Positions 43,597 to 52,201 of a DNA stretch of 64,000 nucleotides are shown in pieces. This stretch comes from Pseudomonadota bacterium (GTDB taxonomy: Bacteria; Myxococcota_A; UBA796; UBA9615). The first letter of the stretch is position 1; every line of letters starts with the position of its first letter. Made by a program: the position numbers and the translations under genes. The stretch covers positions 126,001-190,000 of the forward strand of contig JAAESI010000010.1 of assembly GCA_024229515.1 (NCBI GenBank). Reading direction: 5' to 3'. The notes beneath the pieces were generated by a model. It saw nothing but the letters and a program-made list of their open reading frames with translations, was not told the origin of the DNA and did no database searches.

Positions 43597-44814
43597 TCAG
43601 AAGATATGCCCCACGTCCACGTAGATGCCGGAGCTTCCTTCGCTCCAGCCGAAGTCTCCGCGGACGACGAAGGCGTCACCCCAGATCAGCCTCAGCCCGA
43701 AGCCGCCACCCACGTGGATGCCTAGCCCCGTGCCGTCCAGGTCCGGGCGCTGCTTCAACTCCGCCCACACGCGCCCGGCGTCCACGAAGCCCAGGGCGCC
43801 GATCGTCAGCGGGCGCTTCAGGACATTGAATGTCACCAGGCGGCCGCGGAGCTCGAAGTTGCCCATCAGCCGGACCTTGCCCGCGTAGCGGCGCATGCCG
43901 ATCCCGCGCACGCCCCACGAGCCCCACAGCTCGTCCGGACGCGTGCCCGCGAACCGGGCCAACTCGTAGAACGGAGGGTCCCCCACGAGCACGTCCGCCA
44001 TCGCCCGACCGGCCACGATCAGCCGATCGTCGATCAGCGCCTGGTAGCCCCGCAGCGTCGCGTTCAAACCGCCGTAGCCCTGGAAGTCCTCCAGCACCGC
44101 GCCGCCACGAAGCGTGAACTCCGCGAACACCCCGCGCTGGGGGGCGAGCTCACGGTCTCGGTTGTCCAGGATGATCCCCGCCTGCACCTGCACCGTCTGG
44201 TGCCGCCCCGCCCCCACGAGCTCGTCCGCCTGCTCCTCCAGCAGGCTCCCCTCGTAGAAGTTGATCCAGTTGAACATCAGCCGCCCGCCCGCCACCACGG
44301 CGACGCCCCGGGGCAGCTGGATCAACGCGTCCGCTCGAAGCCCCGGGTAGATGTGGTCGACGAGGTGGTACCCCCCGTCGGCGCGGTCGGGGTCCGCGTC
44401 GGTGTCGTTCCCGATGCCGTACCAGGGGGTGTTGATCTGCCGCCGGAAGTCCGCCCGCCCCCGAAGCCGCACCTTGCCCCCGGCCAACTGCGGGAAGTCG
44501 AAGTCCAGGTAGTCGTTGGTGTAGGTGACCGTGACCTTGCCGTCCTGGCCCTTGCCCAGCGTCACGTAGCCCTGCGCCTGGATGTTCCAGATCCAGGGGT
44601 GCACCCCGTCACGCACCTTCGCCACGCTCCCCAGAATCCCGAACCCCAGACCGATGTCCGAGTCGTACGACAGCTCGGGGAAGAGCGCCGCCTCGATGCG
44701 GCTGGCAGCCTCGTCGGATGCCTCTGCGTCAGCCTCTTCGGCGACGGCGGAGCCGGATCCTAGACCCAGGCAGAGCACGACCGTCAGGCCTGGGCGGAAG
44801 CTTCGTGAGATCAT
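43597..44814 (-). CDS. Omp85/BamA-like outer membrane barrel (bacterial surface antigen domain)
   Basis: 405 aa from ATG 44814. Signal peptide 1-26 (TVVLCLGLGSGSAVAEE). No POTRA repeats; after ~40 residues the barrel begins (LFPELSYDSDIGLGFGILG). It has the family's order of strands, with an INTPWYGIGNDTDADPD loop, ILDNRDRELAPQRGVFAEF, and the C-terminal part with LRGRLVTFN, FVDAGRVW and the end DFGWSEGSSGIYVDVGHIF, the usual aromatic closing strand. It is like the short surface-antigen proteins (patatin-associated or stand-alone) rather than full BamA. Role probably in outer-membrane transport or as a porin. Its stop overlaps the inverted-repeat element. Confidence 0.8.
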   Translation of the reverse strand: MISRSFRPGLTVVLCLGLGSGSAVAEEADAEASDEAASRIEAALFPELSYDSDIGLGFGILGSVAKVRDGVHPWIWNIQAQGYVTLGKGQDGKVTVTYTNDYLDFDFPQLAGGKVRLRGRADFRRQINTPWYGIGNDTDADPDRADGGYHLVDHIYPGLRADALIQLPRGVAVVAGGRLMFNWINFYEGSLLEEQADELVGAGRHQTVQVQAGIILDNRDRELAPQRGVFAEFTLRGGAVLEDFQGYGGLNATLRGYQALIDDRLIVAGRAMADVLVGDPPFYELARFAGTRPDELWGSWGVRGIGMRRYAGKVRLMGNFELRGRLVTFNVLKRPLTIGALGFVDAGRVWAELKQRPDLDGTGLGIHVGGGFGLRLIWGDAFVVRGDFGWSEGSSGIYVDVGHIF

Positions 44815-45493
44815 CGGCGTGCAGCATGCCCGATCGGGCCCCCCGCCTGCTCCGGTAGACTTCCGCGGTGCGCTCCCGCCCGCTAGGTGTGAAGGCCAGA
44901 CACGTTGTTCCGGTATTGAAGGAGTAGTTGGTTCATCTGGGCTCGATGACGCGGCTGGCAGGAGAAGGGAGCGAGTCGGGAAGCCCCCCTCCGCCCGGCT
45001 GGTCTCGAGGCGGTGGATGCCCAACGGCTTCGTAGGCTCCCGTCTATCCGCGGCCCTCCCCCGCAGGCTTCCCGCCCCCGGCCAGCTTCCCCGGAGCCCC
45101 CAACTCCAGTCCCTCCACCCCCGCCAGTCCACGCACCCCCAGACTCCGGCGCGAAGCGCCGCCTGCCGCCTCCTCTTCCGGCGCAAAGCGCCATCCGGCC
45201 CGCAGGGCCATCCGACCCGCCGGGCCTCCAGCGCGCAGCGCCTCCAACGCGCAGCGCCTCCAACAGGACGGTCCTGCGGCCCGAGAATCGGCCCTACGGG
45301 CCTCGGATCGACCTGCGGTCGGGAGGGGCCTGACGGCCCCGGGAGGGCCCTACGGGCCTCGGAAACGAGAAAGGGAATGGGGCAGGGTCTGACCCCCATG
45401 CCGCTTGTTTCGCGCGCGCGCTCACGCGAGATCAACTGGATTGGGAGCATGCTCCAGTGTAGGTTGCCCCGCTTGCTTCCCCTTGGAGCCCCC
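44815..45493. other. 679-bp gene-free intergenic region
   Basis: Lies between the divergent Omp85-like gene and the lipase-like lipoprotein gene, so it should hold both promoters. I see no convincing gene. It contains a cluster of compact hairpins (45148-45360), a REP-like palindrome GGGTCTGACCC at 45385-45395, and an alternating CG tract near 45411-45421. Open frames here are low-complexity Pro/Arg/Ala products of the repeats. Confidence 0.7.
45148..45360. repeat. array of compact triloop hairpins (REP-like)
   Basis: At least eight short palindromes: GGCGC-GAA-GCGCC (45148), GGCGC-AAA-GCGCC (45180), GGCCC-GCA-GGGCC (45197), GCGC-GCA-GCGC (45231), AGGAC-G-GTCCT (45265), GGCCC-TAC-GGGCC (45290), GGGGCC-TGAC-GGCCCC (45325) and GGGCCC-TAC-GGGCC (near 45345). 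Spacers are CT- or CC-rich. Stems vary while the 3-base loop format is kept, as in REP-type arrays. Confidence 0.7.
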
Positions 45494-48400
45494 ATGCAGC
45501 GTTTGTACCCCCTCCTCGGCGTGATCCTCCTGACCGCCTGCGGCACCCCCGAAGGCCTCCGCGTCACCCCCGACGGCACCGGCCCGATGGTCACCATCGA
45601 CTGGGACGCCGAGCCGCTGCCGGAACTCCCCTTCCCCAACGACATGGGCACCCGCATCGATCCCACCTCCCCCACGGGTCTGCGGCTGAACGTGTCGCTG
45701 GTCGCGGACACGCACCACCAGGGCGAGGACCGCGCCAAGCTCGACCGCCTCACCGGCTGGGGCATCTTCGCCCCCATCACCGTCGGCTTCCGCGCCCCCC
45801 TGGACCTGGACAACCTCTCTGGACGCCACGCCGAGGACCGCCGCCCCGGCGCCGCCCGCCTCGACGACGACGCCATCTTCGTCATCGACGTCACCCCCGG
45901 CTCCCCCACCTACGGCCAGCCCGCCGACATCGACATGGGCGAAGGCCGCTTCCCGATGGATGTGTGGGGCCCCGAGCGCTACTTCGAGAACGACACCCGC
46001 GCCGCCCACCCCTCCGTCGTCTTCGACACCGTGGACGAGGACCTCAACGGCAACGGCATCCTCGACTGGGGTGAGGACACCGACAACGACGGCACCCTGG
46101 ACGTCCCCAACGTCTACCCGGCCGACTCCGAGGACGTCTTCGCCGACCTCCTCGGTTGGTACGAGCGCGAGACCAACACCATCGTCATGCGCCCCTCGGT
46201 CCCGCTGCGCGAGAAGACCACCTACGCGGTCGTCGTCACCGAGCGCGTGCGCGGCGAAGACGGCGAGCCCGTCCGCTCCCCCTGGGACTACGTGCACCAC
46301 CTCCGCCAGACCGAGGCCCTCCGTCCGCTTGTCGAGGTCATGCCGAACGTCGGCCTCACCATCGACGACGTCGCCTTCGCCTGGTCCTTCACCACCGGCG
46401 AGGTCACCCAGGAGCTCGTCGAGATCTCCCGCGGCCTGGACGGCGAGGGTCCCCTGGACTGGCTCGCGGACGAGTACCAGCCGCGCATCAACCGCGCCCA
46501 CGTCCTGCACTCACGCGACGACCAGGACCCCCACGAGTTGGACGTCACGGCACTCATGGAAGCCCTCGAGCTCGTCGGTGAGGCCGCCTCCCCGCTGATC
46601 ATCGACAACTACCGCGCCTTCGGCGACCGCCTCGTCGGCGGCACCTTCAACACCGCCGACTTCCTCGTCGACAAGCGGTACGGCGGGCGCGACGACAGCT
46701 CCGAGATCTTCGAGGTCGACCTGGACGCCGGCACCGCCGTGGTCGCCCCCCGCGAGGTCGCCTTCACCTGCATCCTCCCCAAGCCGCACATGAGCGAGCC
46801 CCCCTACGACGTCGTCATGTGGGGGCACGGCTACGGCTCATCGCGGTTCGAGTTCGCCACCTTCGTGTGGGCCATCAACCGCGTCGGCAAGGCCGCCTGC
46901 TCCTTCGACTTCCCGTCGCACGGCGTGGGGCTCAGCACCGACGAGCAGGAGGAGTACTCGCTGATCCTGGACGGCCTCGGTCTCGCCGAGTTCCTCGTGC
47001 ACCTCAACGACAGTCGCGCCCGCGACCTGAACAACGACGGCGAGCAGCAGTCCGGCGGCGACCAGTGGTCCGCCGACGCCTTCCACACCCGCGACCAGGT
47101 CCGCCAGGCAGTGGTCGACTGGATGACCTTCACGCGCGCCCTCAAGGGCTGCGGCGTCGGCACCATGGCCCGCGACGGTGACGGCGGGACGATGATGACC
47201 TGCGACTGGGACGACGACGGCGGTCCCGACATCGGCGGTGAAGACGCCAAGTACTACATCGCGGGCGGCTCCCTCGGCGGCATCAACGCCTCGGTCGCCG
47301 CCGGCGTCATGCCGGAGATCACCGCCTTCATCCCCGTCGTCAGCGGCGCCGGACTGCTCGACATCGGCCTGCGCTCCAACATCGGCGGCGCGCTGGAGGC
47401 CATGGTCGGCCGCCTCGTGACTCCGATGTTCGTGGGACGCCCCGCCGACGACGGCTCCCTGGACATCTACCAGGTGGTCAACTCCGTCACGAAGATGCGC
47501 TCCCTGCACATCGCCAACGTGCCCGCCGGCTCCTGGCCCGCCGGCGGCAAGGTCGTCGTCGAGAACATCACCAACGACCTCCGCGTCGAGGGCTACATCC
47601 CCGAGGACGGCCGCTTCCGCGTGCACATCGCCGCCGACGGCGCCCGCGCCGTGGAGAAGCGGGAGCTCGCCGACATCCCCGAGAACGGCGCCATCGGCCT
47701 GAACCCCTACACCGTGCCCGGCAACGAAGGCCTCGGCGACCTCATGCGCGTCCGCCTCCAGACCGCCGACGGAGAGGACGTGCTCGTCATCGACGAGTGG
47801 CAGACCACCGTCCTGCATGAGGGCGTGACCATGAACATCGGCACCCCCCTGGTGGCCGGCTCGTACGGCTCCGGCTACATCCGCGCGACCCCCGAGGTCC
47901 GCCGCGTCGCCAGCCTGTTCAGCGCCATCCTCGAGCCCGGCGACCCCATCGCCTACTCCCCGATGCACTTCCTCCGCCCGTCGGAGGAGCTCGGAGGTCA
48001 GGCCGTCAACGTGCTCCACATGCCCCACATCGGCGACAACATCGTCTCGATCAACACCGGCATCGCCCAGGCGCGCGCGATGGGCCTCATCGACAACGCC
48101 ACCACGGACTCCCGCTACGGCCTGTCGGTCGACCACTGGCTCATCGACCGCCGCGTCGTACACGGCATCGAGGAGCGCGGCCCCTACGTCTGCGCCAACG
48201 GCCAGCCCTGCCTCTTCGACGCCGACGACCTCGACGGCGACATCGACCCCTTCGACGAGCCCAGCGACGAACCCCTGCGCGCCACCGTGGAGACCTCCCG
48301 CGGCGTCAGCGGCATGCGCCTGGGCTACCCCGAGCAGGGCGGCTCTCACGGCGTGCCGCTGCCCGACCCCGAAGACGAGTTCCAGCCCGTCGTCTACCTC

Positions 48401-48523
48401 GTGAGCCTCGTCGCGGGCTACGTGCTGTTCGATGGCGAGTACATCCCCGACGAGGAGTGCATGGTCGACATGTCCTGCGAATGGATGCCGCCCATGCCCG
48501 ACCTCGACGAGGAGGAGAAGTAG
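45494..48523 (+). CDS. large lipase-like alpha/beta-hydrolase lipoprotein
   Basis: 1009 aa. Lipoprotein signal with lipobox LLTAC. The N-terminal part has PELPFPNDMGTRIDPTSPTGLRLN and VIDVTPGSPTYG, as in the bacterial virulence-factor lipase N-terminal family. An Asp/Asn-rich insert (DEDLNGNGILDWGEDTDNDG) looks calcium-binding. The hydrolase core has VVMWGHGYGSSRFE (oxyanion region), AACSFDFPSHG, and the nucleophile elbow GGSLGG (Ser593). A beta-rich C-terminal third follows. It is probably an esterase or lipase anchored in the outer membrane. GGAG lies 5 nt before the ATG. Heads a co-directional group with three downstream genes (lipoprotein, barrel, symporter, porin) with gaps of 4, 13 and 7 nt. 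Confidence 0.75.
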   Translation: MQRLYPLLGVILLTACGTPEGLRVTPDGTGPMVTIDWDAEPLPELPFPNDMGTRIDPTSPTGLRLNVSLVADTHHQGEDRAKLDRLTGWGIFAPITVGFRAPLDLDNLSGRHAEDRRPGAARLDDDAIFVIDVTPGSPTYGQPADIDMGEGRFPMDVWGPERYFENDTRAAHPSVVFDTVDEDLNGNGILDWGEDTDNDGTLDVPNVYPADSEDVFADLLGWYERETNTIVMRPSVPLREKTTYAVVVTERVRGEDGEPVRSPWDYVHHLRQTEALRPLVEVMPNVGLTIDDVAFAWSFTTGEVTQELVEISRGLDGEGPLDWLADEYQPRINRAHVLHSRDDQDPHELDVTALMEALELVGEAASPLIIDNYRAFGDRLVGGTFNTADFLVDKRYGGRDDSSEIFEVDLDAGTAVVAPREVAFTCILPKPHMSEPPYDVVMWGHGYGSSRFEFATFVWAINRVGKAACSFDFPSHGVGLSTDEQEEYSLILDGLGLAEFLVHLNDSRARDLNNDGEQQSGGDQWSADAFHTRDQVRQAVVDWMTFTRALKGCGVGTMARDGDGGTMMTCDWDDDGGPDIGGEDAKYYIAGGSLGGINASVAAGVMPEITAFIPVVSGAGLLDIGLRSNIGGALEAMVGRLVTPMFVGRPADDGSLDIYQVVNSVTKMRSLHIANVPAGSWPAGGKVVVENITNDLRVEGYIPEDGRFRVHIAADGARAVEKRELADIPENGAIGLNPYTVPGNEGLGDLMRVRLQTADGEDVLVIDEWQTTVLHEGVTMNIGTPLVAGSYGSGYIRATPEVRRVASLFSAILEPGDPIAYSPMHFLRPSEELGGQAVNVLHMPHIGDNIVSINTGIAQARAMGLIDNATTDSRYGLSVDHWLIDRRVVHGIEERGPYVCANGQPCLFDADDLDGDIDPFDEPSDEPLRATVETSRGVSGMRLGYPEQGGSHGVPLPDPEDEFQPVVYLVSLVAGYVLFDGEYIPDEECMVDMSCEWMPPMPDLDEEEK

Positions 48524-48527
48524 TCCG

Positions 48528-50072
48528 ATGTCCCGCTCCCCGCTGATTCTGCTGCTGCTCCTGCTGACCGTGCCGACCGCCGCGTCGGCCAAACAGACCA
48601 TCGATCTGAAGCCCGCCGATCCCGGCATCTTCCTGTTCGAGACCACCGGCGAGTACCGCCTCAACTTCAGCTTCCTCGACGACTTCGCCGTCGACGCTGA
48701 AGACCCCGCCCTCACTCACGGCCAGACGAAGTACCTGGACCAGCGTATCCGCGCCCGCGTGGACCTGCAGCTGGCCCGCCTCCGCCTCGCCACCGAGTGG
48801 GACCTGCTGTCCGGCCAGCTGGCCGGCGACGCCTGGAACCTGGGCAGCCTGGATGACCGCCGCCGCGACATCCACGGCGCTGTGTCGCCGTCCGGCTTCG
48901 TCCCCCGCCGCGCCTCCGCGATGCTCCGCTGGAAGGCGCTGGACATCGAGCTGGGCCTCGTCACGTCGAACTGGGGCCTTGGCCTCATCGCCAACGACGG
49001 CAACCAGGACTCGATGTTCGGCCGCAACGACCTGGGCGATCGCGTGCTCCGGCTGCGCTTCACGGGCCGCCCGCTGCACGCCAACGCCGAGCCCGGCCCC
49101 TACGCCAACAAGTTCCTCCTGACCGCCGCCTTCGACGTGGTGTTCGACGACGACGTCGGCTCCCTGATGGACGGCCAGCTCGCCATGCAGGGCATCGTGT
49201 CGGCGTTCCTGTACGACCCCGGCCACTGCAACCACGGCCTCTACGTCGTCTACCGCAACCAGCAGGAGCCGAACGACACCGGATCGACCGACGTCGTCGT
49301 CATCGACGGCTACGCCGACCGCACCCTGCACATCGGCGAGACGACCACCCTGCGGCTCGCCCTCGAGGGCGCCTTCATCGTCGGCCGCACCTCCCGCGCG
49401 CTGACCTACCAGGCCCCCGACGAGCTGCGCGTCGCCTCCGGTGGCCTCGTCGCGCAGGCGACGGTCGGACTCTTCGACAAGAAGCTGCAGATCCACGGCC
49501 GCGGGGGCATCGCCAGCGGCGACAAGAACCCCGACGACCACTGGTCCACGCAGTTCAACTTCGACCGGAACTTCGACAACGGCTCGGTGCTGTTCGACCA
49601 GGTGCTCGGCGCCGTCAACCTCGGCACTCACGGCCTCGTCACCGACCCCGAGAACTCCGGCTACGCCCCCCGCGGTGTCGACGCGCTCGCCAACGAGGGA
49701 GCCGCCGGCGGCATCTTCTTCCTCCAGCCGATCGTCCAGGGCACGCCCCTGCCGTTCCTGGACCTGAAGGCCGGCGCGATGCTCGCGTTCAGCAGCTCGG
49801 AGCACCGGCAGAGCTTCTACAGCTTCCGCGCGGGCGGAACGCCGACCAACCACCACCAGCAGGCCGTCACCGGTCGCCTGCTCGGCACCGAGATCGACTG
49901 GTCCGTCACCTTCGGCGGTCCCCTCCCCTTCAAGGCGGAGGACGCCCCCGTGCTCGATCTCGCGCTGCAGGTCCAGGGCGGCCACCTGTTCCTCGGCGAG
50001 GCCCTCCGGTCTGCCGACGACGGCGCCCAGATCGTCAACCACGTCCAGATGACCGGACGCTTCCGCTGGTAG
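48528..50072 (+). CDS. outer membrane beta-barrel protein
   Basis: 514 aa. Signal peptide 1-21 (LILLLLLLTVPTAASA). The remainder alternates short hydrophobic and polar stretches typical of a barrel (ARVDLQLARLRLATEWDLL, SAMLRWKALDIELGLVTSNWGLGL, TLRLALEGAFIVGRTSRAL) and ends in QMTGRFRW with an aromatic last residue, the outer-membrane insertion signal. No named family; it loosely resembles alginate-export or TIGR03016-type barrels. Four bases after the lipase-like lipoprotein stop; the GAGGAGGAG inside the end of that gene serves as ribosome site, so the pair is likely co-translated and may work together. Confidence 0.75.
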   Translation: MSRSPLILLLLLLTVPTAASAKQTIDLKPADPGIFLFETTGEYRLNFSFLDDFAVDAEDPALTHGQTKYLDQRIRARVDLQLARLRLATEWDLLSGQLAGDAWNLGSLDDRRRDIHGAVSPSGFVPRRASAMLRWKALDIELGLVTSNWGLGLIANDGNQDSMFGRNDLGDRVLRLRFTGRPLHANAEPGPYANKFLLTAAFDVVFDDDVGSLMDGQLAMQGIVSAFLYDPGHCNHGLYVVYRNQQEPNDTGSTDVVVIDGYADRTLHIGETTTLRLALEGAFIVGRTSRALTYQAPDELRVASGGLVAQATVGLFDKKLQIHGRGGIASGDKNPDDHWSTQFNFDRNFDNGSVLFDQVLGAVNLGTHGLVTDPENSGYAPRGVDALANEGAAGGIFFLQPIVQGTPLPFLDLKAGAMLAFSSSEHRQSFYSFRAGGTPTNHHQQAVTGRLLGTEIDWSVTFGGPLPFKAEDAPVLDLALQVQGGHLFLGEALRSADDGAQIVNHVQMTGRFRW

Positions 50073-50085
50073 GGTTTCGCCGCTC

Positions 50086-52194
50086 GTGACCGGCTTCGCG
50101 TACCAGTACCTCGTCGGCGGACTCGTCTTCGCCATCGGCCTCGTCTACGGGTACCGCCAGGGGTACATCGGGACCTCCGGCAAGCCGCTCCGCAACGCCC
50201 TCGTCGTGCTCGGCGGGTTCGGCTTCTTCATGGGCCTGCAGGGGTGGCTCCAGTTCGGCGACATGGCCGTCCGGGAGCCGAAGCCGTTCGACGGCAGCTG
50301 GACCCGCAGCGAGACCATCGGAACCCCCCTCGATTACGCGATCATGGCGGGCTACTTCGTCGCGATGCTCCTGATCGGAACCTGGTTCGGCAAGGACAAC
50401 AAGGGGACCAAGGACTTCTTCTTCGGGGGGCAACGCTTCAGCTGGTGGCTGATCAGCTTCAGCCTCGTGGCCACCACGGTCGGCAGCGCCAGCTTCGTCA
50501 AGTACAGCCGCATCGCCTACAAGCACGGCATCGCCAGCTCGCAGACGTACCTCAACGACTGGTTCTGGCTCCCCCTGCTGCTGTTCGGATGGCTCCCCAT
50601 CCTCTACTTCAGCCGCATCGTCTCCATCCCGGAGTACTTCGAGCGGCGCTTCGGGCGCGGCCAACGCAACCTCGCCACGTGGCTGCTGTTGGCGTACCTC
50701 GTCGGCTACGTGGGCATCAACCTCTTCACGATGGGCCGGGCGCTGAACACGCTCCTGGGCTGGCCGGTGTTCGCCTCCGCCCTCCTGGTAGCGTCGATCT
50801 CGGCCATCTACGTCACCTTCGGAGGCCAGACCAGCGTCATCATGACCGACCTGTTCCAGGGCGTGATGCTGCTGGCGACCGGGCTGGTCCTGCTGCTCCT
50901 GGGCGTCGCCCACCTGGGCGGCTTCATCGACTTCTGGGAGCTGCTCCCCCGCGGCCACCGCCAGGCCTTCCCCCACCTCAACGCGGACCCAAGCTACCCC
51001 GCGGTCGGGGTGTTCTGGCAAGACGGGATGGCCAACTCGGCCATGTTCTATTTCCTGAACCAGGGCATCGTCATGCGCCTGCTCGCGGCGCGCTCGGTGG
51101 AGGACAGCCGCAAGGCGACCGTGTCGATGATGCTCGTGCTGATGCCGATCGCCGCGGTGGTCGTTGCCTCCGGCGGCTGGGTCGCACGCGCCCTCGTCAG
51201 CAACGGCGAGCTGCCGCCCGACCTCGTGCCCAAGGAGTCCTTCTTCATCGCGGCCGAGTTCCTCACCCGCCCGGGCATGTTCGGCCTCGTGATGGCGGCG
51301 CTCACGGCCGCGTTGATGTCGACCGTCGACACACTCATCACGGCCATCGCGGCGATCGCCGTCAACGACGTCTACAAGCCCCGCCACCCCGAGGCGACGG
51401 ACAAGCAGCTGCTCAAGGTGGCGCGCATCTCGTCGGTGTCGATCGCGGTCCTGGGCGTCGCCCTGGTGCCGGTCTTCAACACCTTCAAGTCGATCTACTC
51501 GGCCCACGGCGCGTTCACCGCGGCGGTCACCCCGCCCCTGGTCGTCGCCCTCCTGCTGGCCGTGTTCTGGCGGCGCTACACCGCGACGGCGGCGACCTGG
51601 ACGATGGCCGGCGGCTCGCTGCTGATCGGCGCCTCGCTCTTCTTCCCCCAGATGATCACCCCGTTCGCCCACGGGGTGCCGATGCGCGAGCTCGGCGAGG
51701 GGATCTTCGGCGGGGTTGACTCCTACAAGTTCATGCGCGCCTTCTTCGGGCTCGCCGTCTGCTTCGCCATCGGCATCACCGTGACGATGTTCACGAAGGC
51801 GCGGCCGCTGGACGAGGTCAAGGGCCTCGTCTGGGGCACCGTCAAGGACGCCATCCATTGGTACAAGGGCGCGCCCGGCGAGGAGGTCGAGAGCCCCTGG
51901 GCTGACGCCTCCGCCGCGAGCACCGACGACGAGGAACTGCGCGGACGCGGTAGGCTCCCGACCGTCACGTTGAGCCGCGCGCTCGCGGACGCCCTCGGCG
52001 GGGCCGTCGTGGGCGACCTGGTGTACGTCACCGATGCGCGCTCGTGGCTTGGTGGACTGCGATCCGGCCACGGCATCGTGGGCGCGATCGACGAGGACGA
52101 AGGCGCCCCCCGGGTGACGTTGGGACCGACCCTGTGGAGCGTGATCGTGGGACATGCGAAGCCTCGCCCGCTGCGCGTGCGAAAGCTGTATTGA
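50086..52194 (+). CDS. sodium:solute symporter (SSS family) with C-terminal cytoplasmic extension
   Basis: 702 aa, about 14 membrane helices. SSS landmarks: DYAIMAGYFVAMLLIGTWFGK, GGQRFSWWLISFSLVATTVGSASF, WLPILYFSRIVSIPEYFERRFG, YVTFGGQTSVIMTDLFQG (the signature helix), and ALMSTVDTLITAIAAIAVNDVY with the Ser/Thr ligands of the second sodium site. Two extra N-terminal helices precede the core. The last ~110 residues (after FTKARPLDE) are soluble. The substrate may be a sugar, carboxylate or metabolite; the SGLT-like core gives no firmer answer. GTG start, 13 nt after the barrel gene. Its position between two outer-membrane proteins suggests a full uptake route. Confidence 0.88.
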   Translation: MTGFAYQYLVGGLVFAIGLVYGYRQGYIGTSGKPLRNALVVLGGFGFFMGLQGWLQFGDMAVREPKPFDGSWTRSETIGTPLDYAIMAGYFVAMLLIGTWFGKDNKGTKDFFFGGQRFSWWLISFSLVATTVGSASFVKYSRIAYKHGIASSQTYLNDWFWLPLLLFGWLPILYFSRIVSIPEYFERRFGRGQRNLATWLLLAYLVGYVGINLFTMGRALNTLLGWPVFASALLVASISAIYVTFGGQTSVIMTDLFQGVMLLATGLVLLLLGVAHLGGFIDFWELLPRGHRQAFPHLNADPSYPAVGVFWQDGMANSAMFYFLNQGIVMRLLAARSVEDSRKATVSMMLVLMPIAAVVVASGGWVARALVSNGELPPDLVPKESFFIAAEFLTRPGMFGLVMAALTAALMSTVDTLITAIAAIAVNDVYKPRHPEATDKQLLKVARISSVSIAVLGVALVPVFNTFKSIYSAHGAFTAAVTPPLVVALLLAVFWRRYTATAATWTMAGGSLLIGASLFFPQMITPFAHGVPMRELGEGIFGGVDSYKFMRAFFGLAVCFAIGITVTMFTKARPLDEVKGLVWGTVKDAIHWYKGAPGEEVESPWADASAASTDDEELRGRGRLPTVTLSRALADALGGAVVGDLVYVTDARSWLGGLRSGHGIVGAIDEDEGAPRVTLGPTLWSVIVGHAKPRPLRVRKLY

Positions 52195-52201
52195 GGAGTC
52201 G

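Larger units (their letters stand above)
42876..43599. mobile_element. ~724-bp composite inverted-repeat element filling a convergent intergenic region
   Basis: The left end (CAAGACGCATCAGCGTCGCG, from 42876) begins at the base after the stop of the TIG-domain gene; the right end reaches the stop of the Omp85-like gene. Each outer block (about 42927-43060 and 43470-43599) holds the same sequence in opposite orientation (GCGCGTAGTTCC, AGGAAGCTCCGTGGAT, GGCGGCCGAGATCACA). The arms continue, imperfectly, to a centre near 43265 (CTGCGGCATCCGCGGACG and its inverse). The left block matches the copy at 25170. No transposase is seen; each arm contains a small ORF. Confidence 0.6.

Noticed and set aside
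44883-45333. Several overlapping ORFs of 60-126 aa
   Set aside because: Their sequences are low-complexity products of the hairpin array, with no starts supported by ribosome sites.
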